Position numbers and translations under genes: made by a program. From positions 124,001 to 188,000 of the forward strand of contig JAYPQE010000003.1 in NCBI GenBank assembly GCA_038131795.1: a stretch of 64,000 bases of DNA. Reading direction: 5' to 3'. Within the stretch, counting starts at the first letter, position 1. Each line of letters starts with the position of its first letter. Origin of the DNA: Eutrophobius brisbanensis (GTDB taxonomy: Bacteria; Pseudomonadota; Gammaproteobacteria; Eutrophobiales; Eutrophobiaceae). Positions 61,284 through 64,000 of this stretch are shown one piece after another. The notes below the pieces were generated by a model. That model worked only from the letters and a program-made list of their open reading frames with translations. It was not told where the DNA came from and ran no database searches.

Positions 61284-62120
61284 TTAGCAATTTTTTCTGT
61301 AAGCAATGACACACCAGTAAGGTGACTGTTCACTGAACTGGATTCTTTCGACACCCGATCGAATCAGCATTTCAGAAATTTGATTCTTGGTAAAACGTTT
61401 TTCCAGCCGGGTGCCGAAGCGGTCCAGGGCGTCAGTACGCATAGTGTAAAAAGTACGATTACGATAATCTGCCAACGGAAAATGATTAACATTCATTCCC
61501 CATCGTTCAACAATTAAAGCCAATCTTGCTAGAGGTAAATAAGCGATTAATGCAATAATAAAACAAACAAATTTTTTTATACTGAACGGAAAGTTTGAAA
61601 TGATAGCGCGGAAAACATTAGATATTTTCCAGATCATCCGGTACCACACTGGACGATTATCAAAGGCGTAATACAGGTACAGTAATATTGGTGCACCGGG
61701 TTTGAGTTTTCTAACGCATTGCTGAATCCCCAATTCAGTATCAGGGACGTGGTGTAACACCCCTAGTGCATAACCAAAGTCCATGGAGCCATCATCAATG
61801 GGGAGGTTATCAACCGCGGCCTGATGAAAATGACAGTTTTCATTTTCCGCTAACTTTGCTTTTGCAGTCTCCAGCGCCAGTAGACTGGGGTCTATACAAT
61901 GTAATGTGCCAACCTTCGGCGCCATGATTTTGGCCCAGCGACCGCTGCCACATCCCAGGTCAAAGCCTGTGCTTTGGTCTGAGATACATTCAAACGGAAA
62001 TATTGAAAAGTAACGGTCAAAAAGATCTTTTAGCTCAGATTCCGGTACGTGTGATTGATTGAAGCTAGACCATTCACGGCCAAAATCCTCAACAACATTC
62101 TCATCTATGTTTCTGTTCAC
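61284..62120 (-). CDS. Class I SAM-dependent methyltransferase with a hydrophobic segment
   Basis: A 278-residue protein with a methyltransferase-11 type fold: motif I FDLGCGSGRWAKIMA near residue 52, CIDPSLLALETAKAKL, DGSMDFGYALGVLHHVPD and KLKPGAPILLYLYYA. After about residue 170 there is a hydrophobic stretch (FVCFIIALIAYLPLARLALIV) and then MNVNHFPLADYRNRTFYTMRTDALDRFGT, a layout seen in methyltransferases of glycan or lipid clusters. The substrate cannot be inferred. It is next to the malonyl-CoA synthetase gene. Confidence 0.85.
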   Translation of the reverse strand: MNRNIDENVVEDFGREWSSFNQSHVPESELKDLFDRYFSIFPFECISDQSTGFDLGCGSGRWAKIMAPKVGTLHCIDPSLLALETAKAKLAENENCHFHQAAVDNLPIDDGSMDFGYALGVLHHVPDTELGIQQCVRKLKPGAPILLYLYYAFDNRPVWYRMIWKISNVFRAIISNFPFSIKKFVCFIIALIAYLPLARLALIVERWGMNVNHFPLADYRNRTFYTMRTDALDRFGTRLEKRFTKNQISEMLIRSGVERIQFSEQSPYWCVIAYRKNC

Positions 62121-62139
62121 ATACTTGAAAAAATATAAA

Positions 62140-63633
62140 TCAGGGTAGTTGATCCTTTAATGCCGGCTTGGTGACCTTGCCCATGGCATTTCGGGGTAAT
62201 GCATCAACAATCACAATCTGTTTTGGGATCTTATAAGCGGACATTTTACCCTCACACCAGTTCTTGAGATCGTCATATTCCATAGTCTTGCCTGGTTTCA
62301 GGCCAATAAACGCAGTGACCGCCTCACCCCACATCTCATCCGGGGCGCCAATGACCGCGCATTCCGCCACGTCTTCATGGGTGAGTAAGGTGCCTTCTAT
62401 CTCCAGGGCGGAGAGTTTATAGCCGCCGGACTTGATAATGTCCACAGATGAGCGGCCCATGATCCGGTAATAACCATTTTCCTTGACGGCCACGTCCCCG
62501 GTGCAGAACCAACCGTCATGGTAACTGCCTTCGGTGGCTTCTTTATTACCCCAGTATTCCAGGAAAACATTGTCACCCTTGATTCTGATTTCACCCGGTT
62601 TGTCTTCTTCATTAATGACAGCATTTTCATCATCAAACAGACAAACTTCAACACCCGGTAAAGGGATACCCACTGCACCGGCACGGCGTTCACCATCGTA
62701 GGGGTTGGAAATGGCCATGCCGATTTCTGTCATACCGTAACGTTCCAGCAGCACCTGGCCAGTCAGTTCCAGCCACTGGTTATAAACTTTGACAGGGCAG
62801 GCGGCAGATCCCGATATGTTCAGACGCATATTCCGGAAACCGTCAGTAATGGCCTTGAGCTGGGTATCATAAAGGGTCTCAAAATGCTGAATCATTTTTA
62901 CATAGATAGTCGGTACTGCCATAAAGACGTTGTAGCGGTTATCAACCACTTCTTTGAGTATGGCCTCCATATCAAATTTGGGAAACAGGGACACCGTGGC
63001 CCCGGCCCACAGGCCGCAACACAATACATTGATAATACCGTGGATATGGTGGAGTGGGAGAAACAGTGGAATGAAATCTTCATAGTCCCAGGCCCAGGCC
63101 TTAATCAGGGTGGTGATCTGGGCGCGTATATTTTTATGGGTACTGACTACGCCCTTGGGCTTATTTGTGGTACCGCTGGTAAACAGGATCATGGCCTTAC
63201 GATCCAGGGACAGTTCCGGGAGTTGGCCAGCGTTATCAGCTAGGATGTCATTGACGGATTTTAGTTCAATATTGAGCCGGGAACACAACTCGACTATATT
63301 CTCTGCAAATTCACCATTGGCCACGACCCGGGTCACCTCGGCACAGGTCAACGCATGTTCCAGTTCCGGTAGGGCTGAACTGACATTCAAGGGAACCGCG
63401 ATACCCCCGGCACGCCAGATACCAAATAACATGGTGACGTAGTCCAGGCTGGCCGGCATTAAAAAGGCAATACGCTCTTCATTGAGATCGGCCTTGCCAT
63501 TGAGTAATCCAGTGGCCATGCGGTTAATACGATCATTAAGGTCCGCATAGGTGGTGGTATGACCACTCTCTATTAAAGCCACTTTGTCGTGGTCTGCGTT
63601 TAAATGTTGAAAATTTTCTGTCGTTGTTTCCAT
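62140..63633 (-). CDS. matB: Malonyl-CoA synthetase (MatB/ACSF3-like acyl-CoA ligase)
   Basis: An AMP-forming acyl-CoA ligase of 497 residues predicted to make malonyl-CoA from malonate, ATP and CoA. ATP motif LFTSGTTNKPKGVVSTH near residue 150, LPLHHIHGIINVL, ERYGMTEIGMAISNP, GWFCTGDVAV, GRSSVDIIKSGGYKLSALE and the catalytic Lys in PRNAMGKVTKPA are present. The pattern SGSAACPVKVYNQW and ERYGMTEIGMA matches ACSF3/MatB more than general fatty-acyl ligases. Its neighbour is the malonate transporter gene madM, which supports the substrate. Confidence 0.82.
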   Translation of the reverse strand: METTTENFQHLNADHDKVALIESGHTTTYADLNDRINRMATGLLNGKADLNEERIAFLMPASLDYVTMLFGIWRAGGIAVPLNVSSALPELEHALTCAEVTRVVANGEFAENIVELCSRLNIELKSVNDILADNAGQLPELSLDRKAMILFTSGTTNKPKGVVSTHKNIRAQITTLIKAWAWDYEDFIPLFLPLHHIHGIINVLCCGLWAGATVSLFPKFDMEAILKEVVDNRYNVFMAVPTIYVKMIQHFETLYDTQLKAITDGFRNMRLNISGSAACPVKVYNQWLELTGQVLLERYGMTEIGMAISNPYDGERRAGAVGIPLPGVEVCLFDDENAVINEEDKPGEIRIKGDNVFLEYWGNKEATEGSYHDGWFCTGDVAVKENGYYRIMGRSSVDIIKSGGYKLSALEIEGTLLTHEDVAECAVIGAPDEMWGEAVTAFIGLKPGKTMEYDDLKNWCEGKMSAYKIPKQIVIVDALPRNAMGKVTKPALKDQLP

Positions 63634-63648
63634 TATTTAACTCTGTTA

Positions 63649-64000
63649 TTAGTAAATTGCGTTGACGATAAGAAAGAGAATCGACGGCCCCATGAGGCAT
63701 CCGACTCCGGTATAAAAGGTGGCGGTCATGGCACCATACGGTACCAGTCTGGGGTCAGTTGCCGCCAGGCCCCCTGCTACCCCGCTGGTGGTGCCCATCA
63801 GGCCACCAAACACCATGGCTGACTGGGGGTTATTCAGGCCGATAAAACCGGCAACCATTGGAGTCCCAATCATCACCATAATGGATTTCACCAGGCCAGC
63901 GGCAACACTCAGGGCAATAACCTCGGAGCTTGCACCAATGGCCGTGCCCGTTACCGGGCCTACAATATAGGTAACTGCCCCGGCACCAATGGTGGTAATG
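63649..64000 (-). CDS. madM: Malonate transporter subunit MadM, C-terminal part (runs off the window)
   Basis: The frame is open to the window end, so the gene is partial at its 5' end; 117 codons are visible. They encode hydrophobic segments with TIGAGAVTYIVGPVTGTAIG, then PMVAGFIGLNNPQSAMVFGG and LMGTTSGVAGGLAATDPRLV, patterns I recall from MadM of the sodium-dependent MadLM malonate carrier. It lies 15 bases upstream of the malonyl-CoA synthetase gene on the same strand, so uptake and activation of malonate look coupled. Confidence 0.75.
   Translation of the reverse strand, partial: ITTIGAGAVTYIVGPVTGTAIGASSEVIALSVAAGLVKSIMVMIGTPMVAGFIGLNNPQSAMVFGGLMGTTSGVAGGLAATDPRLVPYGAMTATFYTGVGCLMGPSILFLIVNAIY

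Noticed and set aside
1..64000. tRNA, rRNA, CRISPR arrays, phage or transposase genes
   Set aside because: I looked in the intergenic gaps and found no cloverleaf-like sequence with CCA region, no regularly spaced repeats and no recombinase motifs.

Overview
The window is a contiguous piece of a gammaproteobacterial chromosome, moderately AT-rich by eye. Gene order supports this: fimV-truA-trpF-accD-folC-dedD-cvpA-purF, rlmE-ftsH-glmM, rnfE-nth, mutS-fdxA, prmB-aroC and sucA-sucB-lpd are all arrangements known from Gammaproteobacteria. I cannot name a genus. Polyhydroxyalkanoate (PHA) genes, a complete 2-oxoglutarate dehydrogenase, malonate uptake and activation genes and many TTG/GTG starts suggest an uncultured, metabolically flexible, free-living or sediment/marine lineage (inference). 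I found no tRNA, rRNA, CRISPR array, transposase or phage gene.

Layout. 0-7.4 kb: end of greA, rlmE, ftsH, glmM, serA and a DUF1015 gene joined to serA by a 1-base overlap. 7.4-12 kb: a leftward dapC-dapD-aldehyde dehydrogenase operon and a divergent asd (lysine/DAP synthesis). 12-22 kb: a short FimV-like protein, full-length fimV, then truA, trpF, a small helix-turn-helix-like gene, accD, folC, dedD, cvpA, purF. 22-25.5 kb (leftward): PHA precursor and regulation genes phaA, a catalytically altered reductase, phaR, and a second reductase with an extra N-terminal segment; no PHA synthase is present. 25.7-34 kb: lpd-sucB-sucA leftward, gltA-mdh rightward. 34-37.9 kb: rppH, a membrane protein with a probable CTG start, mpl, an isolated RnfE-like protein and nth.

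38-46 kb holds the most unusual unit. It contains a CHASE2-domain adenylate cyclase, a CRP/FNR-type site centred at about -41.5 of a good -10 box, a TPR plus outer-membrane beta-barrel protein resembling Slam/type XI secretion proteins, and a 1,429-residue exported FecR-domain protein with four copies of a barrel-like domain. It ends in a strong terminator. I infer a cAMP-linked outer-membrane export system with its own large cargo.

46-50 kb: a DUF1841 gene, then an Rsb-type partner-switching module in which the GAF-SpoIIE phosphatase and the RsbW-type kinase are broken by at least eight separate lesions while the STAS antagonist is intact. It faces an FHA protein and a PP2C phosphatase. 50.5-64 kb: DUF4124 protein, fdxA, mutS, a TPR lipoprotein, htpG behind a possible heat-shock promoter, a GAF/HD-GYP protein with a long insertion, prmB, a CACAGAG inverted-repeat element, aroC, a membrane protein, a methyltransferase, a MatB/ACSF3-type malonyl-CoA synthetase and the end of the malonate transporter gene madM.
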